Counted from the stretch's first letter, positions 40,571-50,988 are shown. The stretch: 64,000 nt of DNA from Leclercia adecarboxylata (GCA_901472455.1 LR590464.1:3162001-3226000), one strand, 5' to 3'. Translations and numbers: made by a program. The notes: generated by a model not told the origin, from the sequence alone.

Positions 40571-42175
40571 ATGCGCGATTTGCCGCCCCTTCCCCCCACG
40601 CACACGCGCCCAATGAAACTGAATACCCTGGTCACGCTGATGGTCTACAGCGTGACGGGCGCGATCTTGCTGGTGATTTTTGTCCTCTATTTTGCGCAAA
40701 TTACCCGGGCCACGCGGGATGGCGTACGGGATACTGCCCTCGCGGTGGCCAGAACCCTGGCCGATAGCCCGGCGGTGATCCAGGGCTTAGCCTTGCCACC
40801 GGACAGCAACATCATTCAGCCTGTCGCCCGGACGGTCATGCAGCGCAATAACCTGCTGTTCGCCGTCGTCACCGACATGCACGGGCGCCGTTATTCACAT
40901 CCCAACGGCGCCCTGCTCGGCAAAGCCTTTATTGGCGACGATCTCCGGCCTGCGCTGGAGGATAAAGAGAATGTCGCCATCAACCACGGTGTGCTGGGCG
41001 AGGCACTGCGCGTGTTTACGCCGGTCTATAACGCTCAGCATCAGCAGATTGGGGTGGTGGCGGTAGGGATCTCCCTGGATAAAGTGGAGCAGCAGATCGC
41101 CCGCAACCGCTGGGACGCCATCTGGCTGGTTCTGTTCAGTGCCCTGCTCGGTGCGCTTGGTGCCTGGGGGCTGGTGCGGATGCTCAAACGGGTGCTGTTT
41201 GGCCTGGAGCCGTATCAGATATCAGCTCTGCTGGAGCAGCGCCAGGCCATGCTGCAATCCCTGCGCGAAGGGGTAATCGCAGTGGATCAGCAGGGGCATG
41301 TGACGATAATAAACCATGCCGCCCGGCAGATTTTGAATACCAGTACCAGCGGCCATGCCCTGCACGAGACACCACTGCTGGCGAACCTGCGTGAGGTATT
41401 GCAAACCGGGCTGCCGCGTCAGGATCAGGAGATCAACTGCCACGGTCGGCTATTGCTCTGCAACACCCTGCCCGTCAAAAGTGATACTCAGCTGATGGGC
41501 GCTATTACTACCTTTCGCGATAAGACCGAGATCAGCCAGCTGCTACAGCGGCTGGACGGAATGGTGAGCTATCTGGATGTACTGCGCAGCCACTCCCACG
41601 AGTTTATGAACAAGCTGCATGTGATCCTTGGCCTGCTGCATATGAAGCACTATGCCAAACTGGAAGAGTATGTCCTGCAGACGGCCAATGCCTGGCAGAA
41701 CGATGTCGGCACACTGCAGCGCAACGTGAAATCCCCAGTAGTGGCGGGCTTTCTGCTGGGCAAGATCAACCGCGCCAGAGAGCGGGGATTCAGCCTGACG
41801 CTCACCGACGCCAGTCAGGTGCCGGACAACCCGAATGAACAACAGGTCGCGGGGCTTATCACCGTGCTTGGCAACTTGATCGAGAATGCGCTGGATGCAC
41901 AGCCTGAAGGGGAGATCGGCCTGCTACTCCACTATCAGCGGGGCTGGCTCAGCGCGGAAGTCAGTGACGATGGTCCGGGCATTGCCCCCGAGCATCTGCA
42001 GGACATTTTTAGCAAAGGGTTTTCCACCAAAGGGGAAAACCGGGGCGTGGGGCTTTATCTCGCCCGTCAACAGATTGAAAACCTGGGCGGGGAGATCGCC
42101 GTTGAATCTGAGCCGGGCGTGTTTACCCAGTTTTTTGTTCAGCTCCCCTGGGACAGTGAAAGGAAAAGCGCGTGA
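40571..42175 (+). CDS. DcuS-like C4-dicarboxylate sensor histidine kinase
   Basis: 534 aa, intact. Two transmembrane helices (about 22-42 and 181-203) bracket a periplasmic PAS domain that keeps the C4-dicarboxylate ligands of E. coli DcuS at identical positions: R107, H110, F120, R147 and F149. A cytoplasmic PAS follows (EGVIAVDQQGHVTIINHAAR), then H342 in RSHSHEFMNKLHVILGLLHM and a HATPase domain (NLIENALDA, DDGPGIAPEH, GVGLYLARQ). Clearly DcuS-like but divergent in the linker, so a paralog or ortholog at an unusual place. Overlaps the dcuR-like gene. Confidence 0.88.
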   Translation: MRDLPPLPPTHTRPMKLNTLVTLMVYSVTGAILLVIFVLYFAQITRATRDGVRDTALAVARTLADSPAVIQGLALPPDSNIIQPVARTVMQRNNLLFAVVTDMHGRRYSHPNGALLGKAFIGDDLRPALEDKENVAINHGVLGEALRVFTPVYNAQHQQIGVVAVGISLDKVEQQIARNRWDAIWLVLFSALLGALGAWGLVRMLKRVLFGLEPYQISALLEQRQAMLQSLREGVIAVDQQGHVTIINHAARQILNTSTSGHALHETPLLANLREVLQTGLPRQDQEINCHGRLLLCNTLPVKSDTQLMGAITTFRDKTEISQLLQRLDGMVSYLDVLRSHSHEFMNKLHVILGLLHMKHYAKLEEYVLQTANAWQNDVGTLQRNVKSPVVAGFLLGKINRARERGFSLTLTDASQVPDNPNEQQVAGLITVLGNLIENALDAQPEGEIGLLLHYQRGWLSAEVSDDGPGIAPEHLQDIFSKGFSTKGENRGVGLYLARQQIENLGGEIAVESEPGVFTQFFVQLPWDSERKSA

Positions 42176-42897
42176 TACATGTTTTGATTGTCGATGATGA
42201 TGCCATGGTGGCCGATCTTAATTGTCAGTACGTTAACCGGGTGAACGGTTTTTGCTGCTGCGGCGTGGCCACCACCCTGGCTGAGGCCGGGGCGGTACTG
42301 AACACGTCCGCCAGGCAGGTGGACCTGATTCTGCTGGATGTCTATATGCAGCGTGAAAACGGCCTGAGCCTGCTGCCGGTTATCCGCGCATCCGGGCGTA
42401 ACACCGATGTCATCATGATCACCTCGGCGTCCGATGCCGCAACCATTCAGACTGCCATGCACTACGGTGTAGTGGACTACCTGATCAAACCGTTCCAGTT
42501 CCCGCGCTTCGAAGAGGCCCTGAACGGCTGGCGCGAGAAAAAAGCCCTGATGGCGTCGCATCAGTACCATGACCAGGCGGATGTCGATCGGCTGATGCGC
42601 GGCGGTGCGCCAGGGCTGGCAGACAGTCGCCGCCTGCCGAAAGGACTCACCCCACAGACGCTGCGCACGCTGTGCCTGTGGATTGATGCCCATCCGGGTA
42701 TCGAGTTTTCCACCGACGATCTGGCACATGCGGTCAATATCTCGCGCGTCTCTTGTCGCAAATATCTGATTTGGCTGGCACAGGTCAACATTTTGCACAC
42801 CAGTATTCATTATGGTGCCACCGGACGACCCGTGTATCGCTATCGTCTGCGTGCCGAGCAGGTTGCCCTGCTCAGGCAATATTGCCATCAGGAGTAA
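42172..42897 (+). CDS. DcuR-like response regulator
   Basis: 241 aa, intact. Receiver domain with D8-D10, phosphoacceptor D56 (LILLDVYM) and K in DYLIKPFQ; CitB/DcuR-type output HTH (STDDLAHAVNISRVSCRKYL). Overlaps the kinase stop by four bases. Expected targets are C4-dicarboxylate uptake or fumarate genes, but none is adjacent: upstream is the porin, downstream serU. Confidence 0.88.
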   Translation: MIHVLIVDDDAMVADLNCQYVNRVNGFCCCGVATTLAEAGAVLNTSARQVDLILLDVYMQRENGLSLLPVIRASGRNTDVIMITSASDAATIQTAMHYGVVDYLIKPFQFPRFEEALNGWREKKALMASHQYHDQADVDRLMRGGAPGLADSRRLPKGLTPQTLRTLCLWIDAHPGIEFSTDDLAHAVNISRVSCRKYLIWLAQVNILHTSIHYGATGRPVYRYRLRAEQVALLRQYCHQE

Positions 42898-43060
42898 CGC
42901 CCGTAATACAACCGATTCGGGTAAACATCCTGATTTAGCTCACATATATTGTTTTGCAGCGGTAAAGGTCTGTTACTTCCCGTAAATGGGATGATAATGT
43001 ACCCGGCGCACAGGATGTCTGACGAGAAAGCTAGCGGAAAGCGTGACTGAAGAGATAAAG

Positions 43061-43150
43061 TGGCGGAGAGAGGGGGATTTGAACCCCCGGTAGAGTTACC
43101 CCTACTCCGGTTTTCGAGACCGGTCCGTTCAGCCGCTCCGGCATCTCTCC
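43061..43150 (-). tRNA. serU: tRNA-Ser (CGA), serU
   Basis: 90 nt with encoded CCA; long variable arm and anticodon loop CTCGAAA giving CGA. 5' GGAGAGATGCCGGAGCGGCT matches E. coli serU. Conserved neighbour of mtfA. Confidence 0.95.
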
Positions 43151-43243
43151 GTTTTGATGGTTGCCATCATGCCGGGGAATTTGGCATTTTAACAGACCAT
43201 AACCGTTCAATTTTGTTCAAGTGACGAGTTTGCGAGCAAAGCG

Positions 43244-44041
43244 ATGATTAAGTGGCCCTGGAAGTCGAATGAATCTGCCCGAAGCGCGGCGCTGCCGTGG
43301 GAAGAGGCGCTGGCGATCCCCGTCCTGTCCACTTTATCGGATGAGGATAAATCACGTCTGGTACAGCTTGCGATACGATTCTTACAGCAAAAACGGCTGG
43401 TCCCGCTACAGGGATTTGAACTCGACGATCGCAAGAGCACCCGCATCGCCCTGCTCTTTTGCCTGCCGGTGCTGGAACTGGGCATCGAGTGGCTGGACGG
43501 TTTCCATGAAGTGCTGATCTACCCGGCGCCGTTTGTTGTAGACGATGAATGGGAGGACGATATCGGGCTGGTGCACACTCAGCGAATGGTGCAATCCGGC
43601 CAAAGCTGGCAGCAAGGGCCGATTATCCTCAACTGGCTGGACATTCAGGACTCGTTCGACGCATCCGGTTTCAATCTCATCATTCATGAAGTGGCGCATA
43701 AGCTGGACACCCGTAATGGCGATCGCGCCAGCGGCGTTCCCTTTATCCCGCTGCGTGAGGTGGCAGGCTGGGAACACGATCTGCACGCCGCGATGAACAA
43801 TATTCAGGATGAAATCGATCTGGTGGGCGAAAGCGCAGCCAGCATTGATGCCTATGCTGCCACCGACCCTGCTGAATGCTTCGCCGTGTTATCGGAATAT
43901 TTCTTCAGCGCGCCCGAGCTTTTCGCCCCTCGCTTCCCGGCGCTGTGGCAGCGTTTCTGCCAGTTTTACCAGCAGGACCCTTTACAGCGGTTACGTGAAA
44001 ATGACGGCCAGACCGGGGATCCCTCCGCGCAAGTACACTAA
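43244..44041 (+). CDS. mtfA: MtfA, Mlc titration factor (zinc peptidase)
   Basis: 265 aa, intact. Zinc motif HEVAH (residues 148-152) and third ligand E211 in [13 protein letters not shown]. MtfA binds the glucose repressor Mlc, relieving repression of ptsG, and has aminopeptidase activity. Next to serU and a tRNA-Asn as in E. coli. Confidence 0.95.
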   Translation: MIKWPWKSNESARSAALPWEEALAIPVLSTLSDEDKSRLVQLAIRFLQQKRLVPLQGFELDDRKSTRIALLFCLPVLELGIEWLDGFHEVLIYPAPFVVDDEWEDDIGLVHTQRMVQSGQSWQQGPIILNWLDIQDSFDASGFNLIIHEVAHKLDTRNGDRASGVPFIPLREVAGWEHDLHAAMNNIQDEIDLVGESAASIDAYAATDPAECFAVLSEYFFSAPELFAPRFPALWQRFCQFYQQDPLQRLRENDGQTGDPSAQVH

Positions 44042-44097
44042 ACCAGCACTCTGAAGCTTAATTAATCAATTGAATCAGCGCGTTGAATTTAGTGTTG

Positions 44098-44130
44098 ACA
44101 CAAAATGGCGAGGCCATTAACATGCGCCTC
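44098..44130 (+). promoter_or_regulatory. Promoter of first tRNA-Asn
   Basis: TTGACA, 17-bp spacer, TAACAT just upstream of the tRNA. The other three copies have the same layout (TTGACA-17-TAATAT for copies at 46819 and 54742). Confidence 0.6.
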
Positions 44131-44141
44131 GTTCACACGAT

Positions 44142-44217
44142 TCCTCTGTAGTTCAGTCGGTAGAACGGCGGACTGTTAATCCGTATGTCACTGGTTCGAG
44201 TCCAGTCAGAGGAGCCA
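44142..44217 (+). tRNA. tRNA-Asn (GTT), copy 1
   Basis: 76 nt, TCCTCTGTAGTTCAGTCGGT... with anticodon GTT in CTGTTAATC and encoded CCA. Followed by a strong terminator. Confidence 0.97.
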
Positions 44218-44225
44218 TATTTAAG

Positions 44226-44262
44226 AAGCCCGCTTAAGGAAACTTAAGCGGGCTTTTTGCTT
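44226..44262 (+). terminator. Terminator of tRNA-Asn copy 1
   Basis: AGCCCGCTTAAG-GAAA-CTTAAGCGGGCT followed by TTTTGC. Nearly identical hairpins follow copies 2 and 3. Confidence 0.85.
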
Positions 44263-44531
44263 TTCCACGTCTTTCAATTCAGTTCTTTACCGCCTTATGG
44301 CAGCAGAGTTCAATGTCTCGCCAGCCCTTCATTGATGATTCAACCCGATATTCGCCCCGCTTTATGCCATGGCGCGCGGACACATCTCTCGTCCGGGGGC
44401 CGAGCGCTGCGAATCAGTCTCGCGGTGTTTGATCCCGCTTCAGACGGGAACACGGTAAAACCAGAGGTGCAGGCGAACGTGCCGGTAGTGACCGAAACCA
44501 CAATGGGTCGCCGTTTTGCGGGATCGGTGGA
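44263..44531 (+). pseudogene. Possible gene remnant between tRNA-Asn and cbl
   Basis: The last 44 codons before 44541 read like a protein C-terminus (LRISLAVFDPASDGNTVKPE, then VQANVPVVTETTMGRRFAGS) but there is no start, ribosome site or coherent upstream frame. It may be the tail of a gene lost by recombination at the tRNA. Low confidence. Confidence 0.25.
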
Positions 44532-45482
44532 TTATATCTGATAGTCGATCGCCGCCTCTTCCGGCTCCATGACCTGGCGTTTGATCTCATCTACCGAGAG
44601 TCCGGCGTTGCAGAGTTCGATAAAGCGCCAGACATAGTTGCGCTGCAGCTGGCCGCGCTTAAGCCCGAGCCAGACGGTGTTGGCATCAAACAGGTGGCGG
44701 GTATCGAGACGCACCAGACTGCCCTGCTCGCGCTCTTCGCCGGACTGTTCAGCCACCAGGCCAATGCCCAGCCCCAGTTCGACGTAGGTGCGGATCACGT
44801 CGGAATCCTGGGCGCTAAGCACCACATCCGGCGTCAGGCCTTTGCGGTTGAAGGCTTCATCGATACGTGAACGGCCGGTAATGCCCTGCCGATAGGTAAT
44901 TAACGGCCATTTAGCGATAGCCTCCAGGGTGAGCGGCGAGACCTGTGTCAGCGGATGGTCGACCGGCAGCAGCAGACTGTGATGCCAGCGAAACCACGGA
45001 AAGGCGGCCAGCAGCGGGTCATTGCTCAGACGTTCGCTGGCGATGCCGATATCCGCCCCGCCGTTTTGCAGCAAAACGTCTATCTCCTGTGGCGTGCCCT
45101 GGATCAGCTCCAGACGCACGTCGGGGAACAACTCACGGAACGCCTTAATCACCGGCGGCAGGCTGTAGCGAGCCTGAGTGTGCGTGGTGGCGATGGTCAA
45201 CACGCCGGAGGCATCGTTGGTAAAAAGATCGGCCAGCCGACGCACGTTGCTGGCTTCATTAAGAATACGTTCAGCGATGGTCAACAGGGCCTTGCCAGGC
45301 TCGGTCATTCCCAGCAAGCGTTTGCCGCGACGGATGAAAATTTCAATGCCCAGCTCCTCCTCCAGCTCGCGGATATGACGGCTGACTCCCGACTGGGAGG
45401 TATAGAGCATGTTGGCGACCTCGGTCAGGTTGTAATCCCGACGGGCCGCCTCACGGATAATTTTAAGTTGCTGGAAATTCAC
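44532..45482 (-). CDS. cbl: Cbl, LysR-type regulator of sulfonate/sulfur genes
   Basis: 316 aa, intact. N-terminal HTH (NLTEVANMLYTSQSGVSRHI) and CysB-like effector domain (TTHTQARYSLPPVIKAF, TYRQGITGRSRID). Cbl activates ssu and tau operons during sulfate starvation. Lies downstream of nac in the same direction, so nitrogen-controlled transcription may reach it. Confidence 0.95.
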   Translation of the reverse strand: MNFQQLKIIREAARRDYNLTEVANMLYTSQSGVSRHIRELEEELGIEIFIRRGKRLLGMTEPGKALLTIAERILNEASNVRRLADLFTNDASGVLTIATTHTQARYSLPPVIKAFRELFPDVRLELIQGTPQEIDVLLQNGGADIGIASERLSNDPLLAAFPWFRWHHSLLLPVDHPLTQVSPLTLEAIAKWPLITYRQGITGRSRIDEAFNRKGLTPDVVLSAQDSDVIRTYVELGLGIGLVAEQSGEEREQGSLVRLDTRHLFDANTVWLGLKRGQLQRNYVWRFIELCNAGLSVDEIKRQVMEPEEAAIDYQI

Positions 45483-45578
45483 GGTTCACTCCGGCACATC
45501 TGACATATCGCTATTGTTAAAGCGTGCTCGCCGTGAGAACAAATAATAAAAACCCGCAACTTATACCTTAATGGAATA

Positions 45579-46496
45579 TCAGCTGACCAACTGCAACTCG
45601 CGGTTCTCCAGTGACGGACGGCTCACCAGCGACATCAGGATCTCTTTCACTGCCTGCGCCTGCGGCGTCAGCGAGCCACGCGCCGAGACGTTAAGCGACA
45701 GCGGCAGGCTCATCGATGGCGAGGCAATCCGCGCCATCCAGCCGTTGGCTGCACTGGAGAGCGAACGGGCTGCCGATTCCGGCAAGACGGTCACACCCAT
45801 ACCACTGGCAATGGCGGCGGTCAGGGTAGAGATGGAGTCGATCTCGCCAATGATTTTGGCCGTCAGGCGGCGCAGAGAGAAGGCTTCATCAACGCGCAAA
45901 CGCACGGCGCTGTAATCCCGGGGTAAGAAGAGATTCATCTCGGCCACCGCGGTTAAATCTACACTCTGTCCCGGGCAGTCCCGCGTTCCGACCAGGAAGA
46001 GATCTTCTTTCAGCAGCGGCTGGCTGGTGATCCCCGCCACGGGGGAGCGATCGTAGAGCACCGCCATATCCAGTTGCCCGCCGAGTAATTTATCGTTCAG
46101 CGCTGAACCGCTGTTCTCGTGAAGATAGACCAGCACCTCCGGCAGCTCTGCGCGTACCGCCTGTAGCAGCGGCATGGTGACTGACGAAGCCGCCGTGCCC
46201 GGTGCCAGCCCGATCGACACCTGCCCGCTTAGCGTTTGCCCGACATTACCCACCGCCAGCTGCGCCTGCTCGCACTGGCGCAGAATGGTACGTGCGTGGG
46301 TATAGAGGATCTTGCCTGCTTCGGTAGGGGTGACGCCGCGTTTCGTGCGGATCAGCAGTTGCTGATCCAGCTCACCTTCCAGAGTGGCCACCTGCTGGCT
46401 CAGTGCCGGCTGTGCGATGTGCAGCACCTCAGCGGCCTGGGTCAGGCTACCGATATCGACGATTTTTACGAAGTATTTCAGTCGTCTTAAGTTCAT
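45579..46496 (-). CDS. nac: Nac, nitrogen assimilation control LysR regulator
   Basis: 305 aa, intact. HTH (MNLRRLKYFVKIVDIGSLTQ ... IAQPALSQQVATLEGELDQQ) typical of Nac. Nac couples NtrC to sigma-70 genes: it activates hut, put and ure and represses gdhA in Klebsiella. The upstream region carries a sigma-54 promoter and NtrC site. Confidence 0.95.
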   Translation of the reverse strand: MNLRRLKYFVKIVDIGSLTQAAEVLHIAQPALSQQVATLEGELDQQLLIRTKRGVTPTEAGKILYTHARTILRQCEQAQLAVGNVGQTLSGQVSIGLAPGTAASSVTMPLLQAVRAELPEVLVYLHENSGSALNDKLLGGQLDMAVLYDRSPVAGITSQPLLKEDLFLVGTRDCPGQSVDLTAVAEMNLFLPRDYSAVRLRVDEAFSLRRLTAKIIGEIDSISTLTAAIASGMGVTVLPESAARSLSSAANGWMARIASPSMSLPLSLNVSARGSLTPQAQAVKEILMSLVSRPSLENRELQLVS

Positions 46497-46552
46497 TTTG
46501 CCCCCCTGTACGAAATGCGTTGCCGGTTCCGGCGCGAATGTAATGAGGGTTT

Positions 46553-46569
46553 TGCAAGATGCTTGCCAA
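46553..46569 (-). promoter_or_regulatory. Sigma-54 promoter of nac
   Basis: Minus strand TTGGCAAGCATCTTGCAAA: GG at -24 and GC at -12 with correct spacing, about 57 bases before the nac ATG. Confidence 0.75.
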
Positions 46570-46686
46570 TTTTGTGAAGAGGTCGGATATGTCCGCTAAG
46601 CGGCGGAAAATAAGGAAATCTAATCGCTGCCTGCACTTTTAAACCTGAAACAGCGGTTTATGATCTGCCCCATTCGGGGTATGTGC

Positions 46687-46702
46687 GCACCAAAAACGTG
46701 CA
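46687..46702 (-). promoter_or_regulatory. NtrC-binding site upstream of nac
   Basis: Minus strand TGCACGTTTTTGGTGC, close to the NtrC consensus TGCACC-N5-GGTGCA, about 120 bp upstream of the sigma-54 promoter. Confidence 0.65.
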
Positions 46703-46818
46703 ATCCGCTGGGGAAAACATCAGTTTGCTGATTTTGTCAGCAAACGATCTCAACAGGGCGGGATCACCCTTTTGACAAGTACAGGCGACGCCGCTAATAT
46801 TCGCCCCGTTCACACGAT

Positions 46819-46895
46819 TCCTCTGTAGTTCAGTCGGTAGAACGGCGGACTGTTAATCCGTATGTCACTGGTTCGGAGTCCAGTCAGAGGAGCCA
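46819..46895 (+). tRNA. tRNA-Asn (GTT), copy 2, with one extra G
   Basis: Identical to the other three copies except one extra G in the T arm (TTCGGAGTCC instead of TTCGAGTCC, near 46875-46876), giving 77 nt. Such a tRNA would be defective; most likely a sequencing error. Promoter TTGACA-17-TAATAT upstream. Confidence 0.9.
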
Positions 46896-46952
46896 AATTT
46901 GAAAAGCCTGCTTAAGGAAACTTAAGCGGGCTTTTTGCTTTCCGGGTTCAGC

Positions 46953-47911
46953 TTACGGGCTGGAGGTCATTACCAGCGGCGTATTCTGTCCTCCGAAGCT
47001 GACGTTCACCGGCATTCCTGACCGCTGCTCCAGCGCCCCGCTCACCCGTACAGCATCCACATCCCCACCGTTGAGCTGGGGCGCGTAAACCTGGCGTTAT
47101 CGGCAGCGGCACTCTGTTTGTGGATTCAAAACTCCGCGCGATTACGCGACAGCGGTTCGTGGACCTCTACCCAGCGGCTGCCGTCCGGCTCGGTGGTGAC
47201 TTTCACCGGCTGATCGATCAGCTGCACGCGCGTCCCGACCGGGACATTATCGAACAGATACTTAATGTCGTCGTTACGCAGACGAATACAGCCCTGGCTC
47301 ACGCGCAGCCCGATGCCAAAATTCGCATTGGTGCCATGAATGGCGTACAGCCTGCCGATATACAGCGCATACAACCCCATCGGGTTATCCGGGCCGGCAG
47401 GAACAAAGGCGGGCAAGGTTTTGCCCTCTTTGGCATAGGCGCGACGGGTGTTGGGGGTTGGCGACCAGGTTGGCCCATCCTTCTTGCGCTCAACGGCCGT
47501 TACCCAGTTACGCGGTGTTTCCCGCCCGGCTTCACCAATGCCGATAGGGAAGATCTCAACGGTATTTCCGTCTTTGGGATAGTAGTACAGGCGCATTTCC
47601 GCCACGTTGACCACAATCCCCTCCCGCACCGTTGGCGGTAAAATGATTTGCTGGGGTACCACCAGCTGCGAACCGGATTTCGGTAAAAACGGATCGGCTC
47701 CCGGGTTGGCCTCCAGCATATTGCTTAATCCCTGCCCATACTGCGCCGCAAAGGCCTCGAGCGGTAAACGGTTGTCAGCCGGAACGGTGATCATCCGTGG
47801 GCTTCCTACCAGACGACTCCCTTCAGGCGGCAACGGATAGCTCACCGCCAGCGCGCTCTGACTGACCAGTAATGCGGCAAAACAGCCCAAAAAAGTACTA
47901 CGACGCATCAT
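46953..47911 (-). CDS. ldtA: LdtA (ErfK), L,D-transpeptidase (frameshifted)
   Basis: About 318 aa once corrected. LdtA attaches Braun lipoprotein to peptidoglycan. Signal peptide [20 protein letters not shown]; LysM-like region [19 protein letters not shown]; YkuD catalytic motif [10 protein letters not shown] ... [11 protein letters not shown]. The raw frame ends at 47126 owing to an extra T; removing it and one extra C near 47080 recovers the family C-terminus ([19 protein letters not shown]) ending at 46953. Confidence 0.9.
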
Positions 47912-48145
47912 TCCCTTCCTCTGTCGCTCCACGTATCAGACAAGCATAGTCTTGTTGCTGCGTTTATCGCCAGATATCAGACCATGATGTCGATAAATAT
48001 CACCCGTTTAGCTCACGCCGGGATAAAAACGTTTTCAGCTGTTCGCTGTCGGGGTAGTCTCATACCCGTCGCTGTTTTTATGCGACCGCAATGTGAGTGA
48101 TCTTCTCCCTATACCTATAAGAAAATAACGTCAGACAGGACCACT

Positions 48146-49459
48146 ATGGATACCACCCTCGCATCCCCGTCTCCCGATGGGGCAACAACACCATCGCTCA
48201 ATCGCGCGCGCCGCGCGGCCCTCGGCAGTTTTGCCGGTGCGGTAGTCGACTGGTACGATTTTTTGCTATATGGCATTACCGCCGCGCTGGTCTTTAACCG
48301 CGAATTTTTTCCGCAGATTAGCCCGGCGATGGGCACGCTCGCCGCCTTTGCCACCTTTGGCGTCGGCTTTCTGTTCCGCCCGCTCGGCGGGGTGATCTTC
48401 GGCCACTTTGGTGACAAGCTGGGCCGCAAGCGGATGTTAATGCTGACAGTGTGGATGATGGGCATCGCCACCGCGCTGATTGGTATCCTGCCCTCGTTTG
48501 CCGCGATAGGCTGGTGGGCGCCGGTTCTGCTGGTTACCCTGCGTGCCGTTCAGGGCTTTGCCGTTGGCGGCGAATGGGGCGGCGCGGCGCTACTGTCGGT
48601 GGAAAGCGCCCCGGCGCGAAAAAAGGCTTTCTACAGCAGCGGCGTACAGGTGGGGTATGGCGTGGGACTGCTGCTCTCCACCGGGCTGGTCTCGCTCATC
48701 AGCACGCTCACGACTGACGAGCAGTTCCTGAGCTGGGGGCTGGCGGATCCCGTTCCTGTTCAGCATCGTGCTGGTGCTGGCGGCCCTGTGGGTACGTAAA
48801 GGGATGGACGAGTCTGCCGAATTCGAGCAACAGCGTCAGCAACCCGCGGAGAAGCGTCGCCTGCCGGTCATGGAGGCGTTGATCCGTCACCCGGGCGCTT
48901 TTTTGAAAATCATCGGCTTGCGCCTGTGCGAGTTGCTGACGATGTATATCGTCACGGCTTTTGCCCTGAGCTATTCCACTCAAAATCTCGGCCTGCCCGC
49001 GAGCTGTTTCTCAATATTGGCCTGCTGGTGGGCGGTATCAGCTGCCTGACCATCCCCTGCTTTGCCTGGCTGGCAGATCGCTTTGGCCGCCGCCGGGTCT
49101 ATATCACCGGGGCGTTAACGGGGGCCATAAGCACCTTCCCGTTCTTTATGGCGCTTGAGGCCCAGTCGGTATTCTGGATTGTGGTATTCGCTATTTTGCT
49201 GGCAAATATCGCCCATGACATGGTGGTGTGCGTCCAGCAGCCGATGTTCACCAGTATGTTTGGCGCGAGCTACCGCTACAGCGGCGCGGGCGTTGGCTAT
49301 CAGGTGGCGAGCGTGGTCGGCGGCGGGTTTACGCCCTTTATCGCCGCCGCGCTGGTGACCTTCTCCGACGGCGACTGGCACAGCGTGGCGATCTACCTGC
49401 TGGCTGGTTGTTTGCTCTCTGCCGCCACGGCTCTGCTGATGAAACCGACCGCGTCCTGA
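48146..49459 (+). CDS. shiA: ShiA, shikimate transporter (frameshifted)
   Basis: About 438 aa once corrected; MFS metabolite:H+ symporter with twelve membrane segments. DGFDxxxYG-like start (VVDWYDFLLYGITAALVFNR) and GGEWGGAALLSVESAPARKK are typical. An extra G near 48736 and a missing base near 49003 break the frame; corrected parts join as LSWGWRIPFLFSI and NLGLPRELFLNIG. Imports shikimate. Divergent from ldtA. Confidence 0.9.
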
Positions 49460-49532
49460 TCTCACTTTTGTTTCACATCCAGGTGACATACTATCGGTGA
49501 ACGCCGTACACCTGTGGAACAAGGAGACAGAG

Positions 49533-50988
49533 ATGAATAATAAAGGCGCCAGCCTGACCCCGGCTCAGGCACTGGAAACGCTGGATGCGCTGTACGACCA
49601 GGCGGTCAACGCTCTGCGCAGCGCCATCAGCGACTATATTAAAGACGGAACGCTCCCTGATACAGAGGCCAGAATGAATGGCCTCTTTGTTTATCCTTCA
49701 CTTTCAGTGACCTGGGATGGTAGCGCCACTAATACGCCAAAGACCCGCGCCTATGCACGCTTTACCCACGCTGGCTGCTACTCCACAACCATCACCCGCC
49801 CGACGCTGTTTCGCCCGTATCTGGAAGAACAGCTAACGCTGCTGTATCAGGATTACGGTGCCCACATCACCGTCGAGCCATCGCGCCATGAGATCCCCTA
49901 TCCGTATGTGATTGATGGTTCCGAACTGACGCTGGACCGCTCCATGAGCGCTGGCCTGACGCGCCACTTCCCGACCACCGAGCTGTCGCAGATTGGGGAT
50001 GAAACCGCCGACGGGATCTACCATCCGCAGAGTTTTCCCCGCTGTCGCATTTTGACGCCCGCCGCGTTGATTTCTCGCTGGCACGCCTGCGTCACTACAC
50101 CGGTACGCCAGCCGAACATTTCCAGCCGTTTGTGCTGTTCACCAACTACACCCGCTATGTGGATGAGTTTGTGCGCTGGGGTTGCAGTCAGATCCTCGAT
50201 CCCGACAGCCCGTACATCGCCCTCTCCTGCGCAGGTGGGATCTGGATCACCGCCGAAACCGAAGCCCCCGAGCAGGCCATCTCCGATCTGGCCTGGAAAA
50301 AGCATCAGATGCCAGCCTGGCACCTGGTAACTGCCGATGGTCAGGGCATTACCCTGATTAATATTGGCGTTGGCCCGTCAAACGCTAAAAACCATCTGCG
50401 ATCACCTGGCGGTGCTGCGCCCGGATGTCTGGCTGATGATTGGCCACTGCGGCGGACTGCGTGAAAGCCAGCTGATTGGCGATTACGTGCTGGCCCACGC
50501 CTACCTGCGCGACGATCACGTTCTGGATGCGGTGCTGCCACCGGATATTCCGATCCCGAGCATTGCCGAAGTGCAGCGGGCGCTGTACGACGCTACGAAA
50601 GAGGTGAGCGGGATGCCGGGCGAAGAGGTTAAGCAGCGTCTACGTACCGGGACAGTGGTGACCACCGACGATCGTAACTGGGAGCTGCGCTACTCGGCCT
50701 CGGCGCTGCGCTTTAACTTAAGCCGCGCGGTCGCCATCGATATGGAGAGCGCCACCATCGCCGCCCAGGGTTATCGCTTCCGTGTGCCTTATGGCACCCT
50801 GCTGTGCGTCTCCGATAAGCCGCTGCACGGCGAAATTAAACTGCCCGGCCAGGCGAACCGTTTTTACGAGGGGGCGATCTCTGAGCATCTGCAGATTGGT
50901 ATTCGCGCCATCGACCTGCTGCGTGCCGGAGGGCGATAAGCTACACTCGCGCAAACTGCGTACCTTTAACGAGCCGCCGTTCCGCTAA
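49533..50988 (+). CDS. amn: Amn, AMP nucleosidase (frameshifted)
   Basis: About 484 aa once corrected, like E. coli. Cleaves AMP to adenine and ribose-5-phosphate. ATG 49533 (MNNKGASLTPAQALETLDAL) has AAGGAGACAG upstream; the frame from 49497 is not used. Three breaks: near 50035 (extra C in TTTTCCCC), near 50388 (extra A) and near 50926 (extra C). The C-terminal nucleoside phosphorylase-like domain (SRAVAIDMESATIAAQGYRF) is conserved. Confidence 0.9.
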
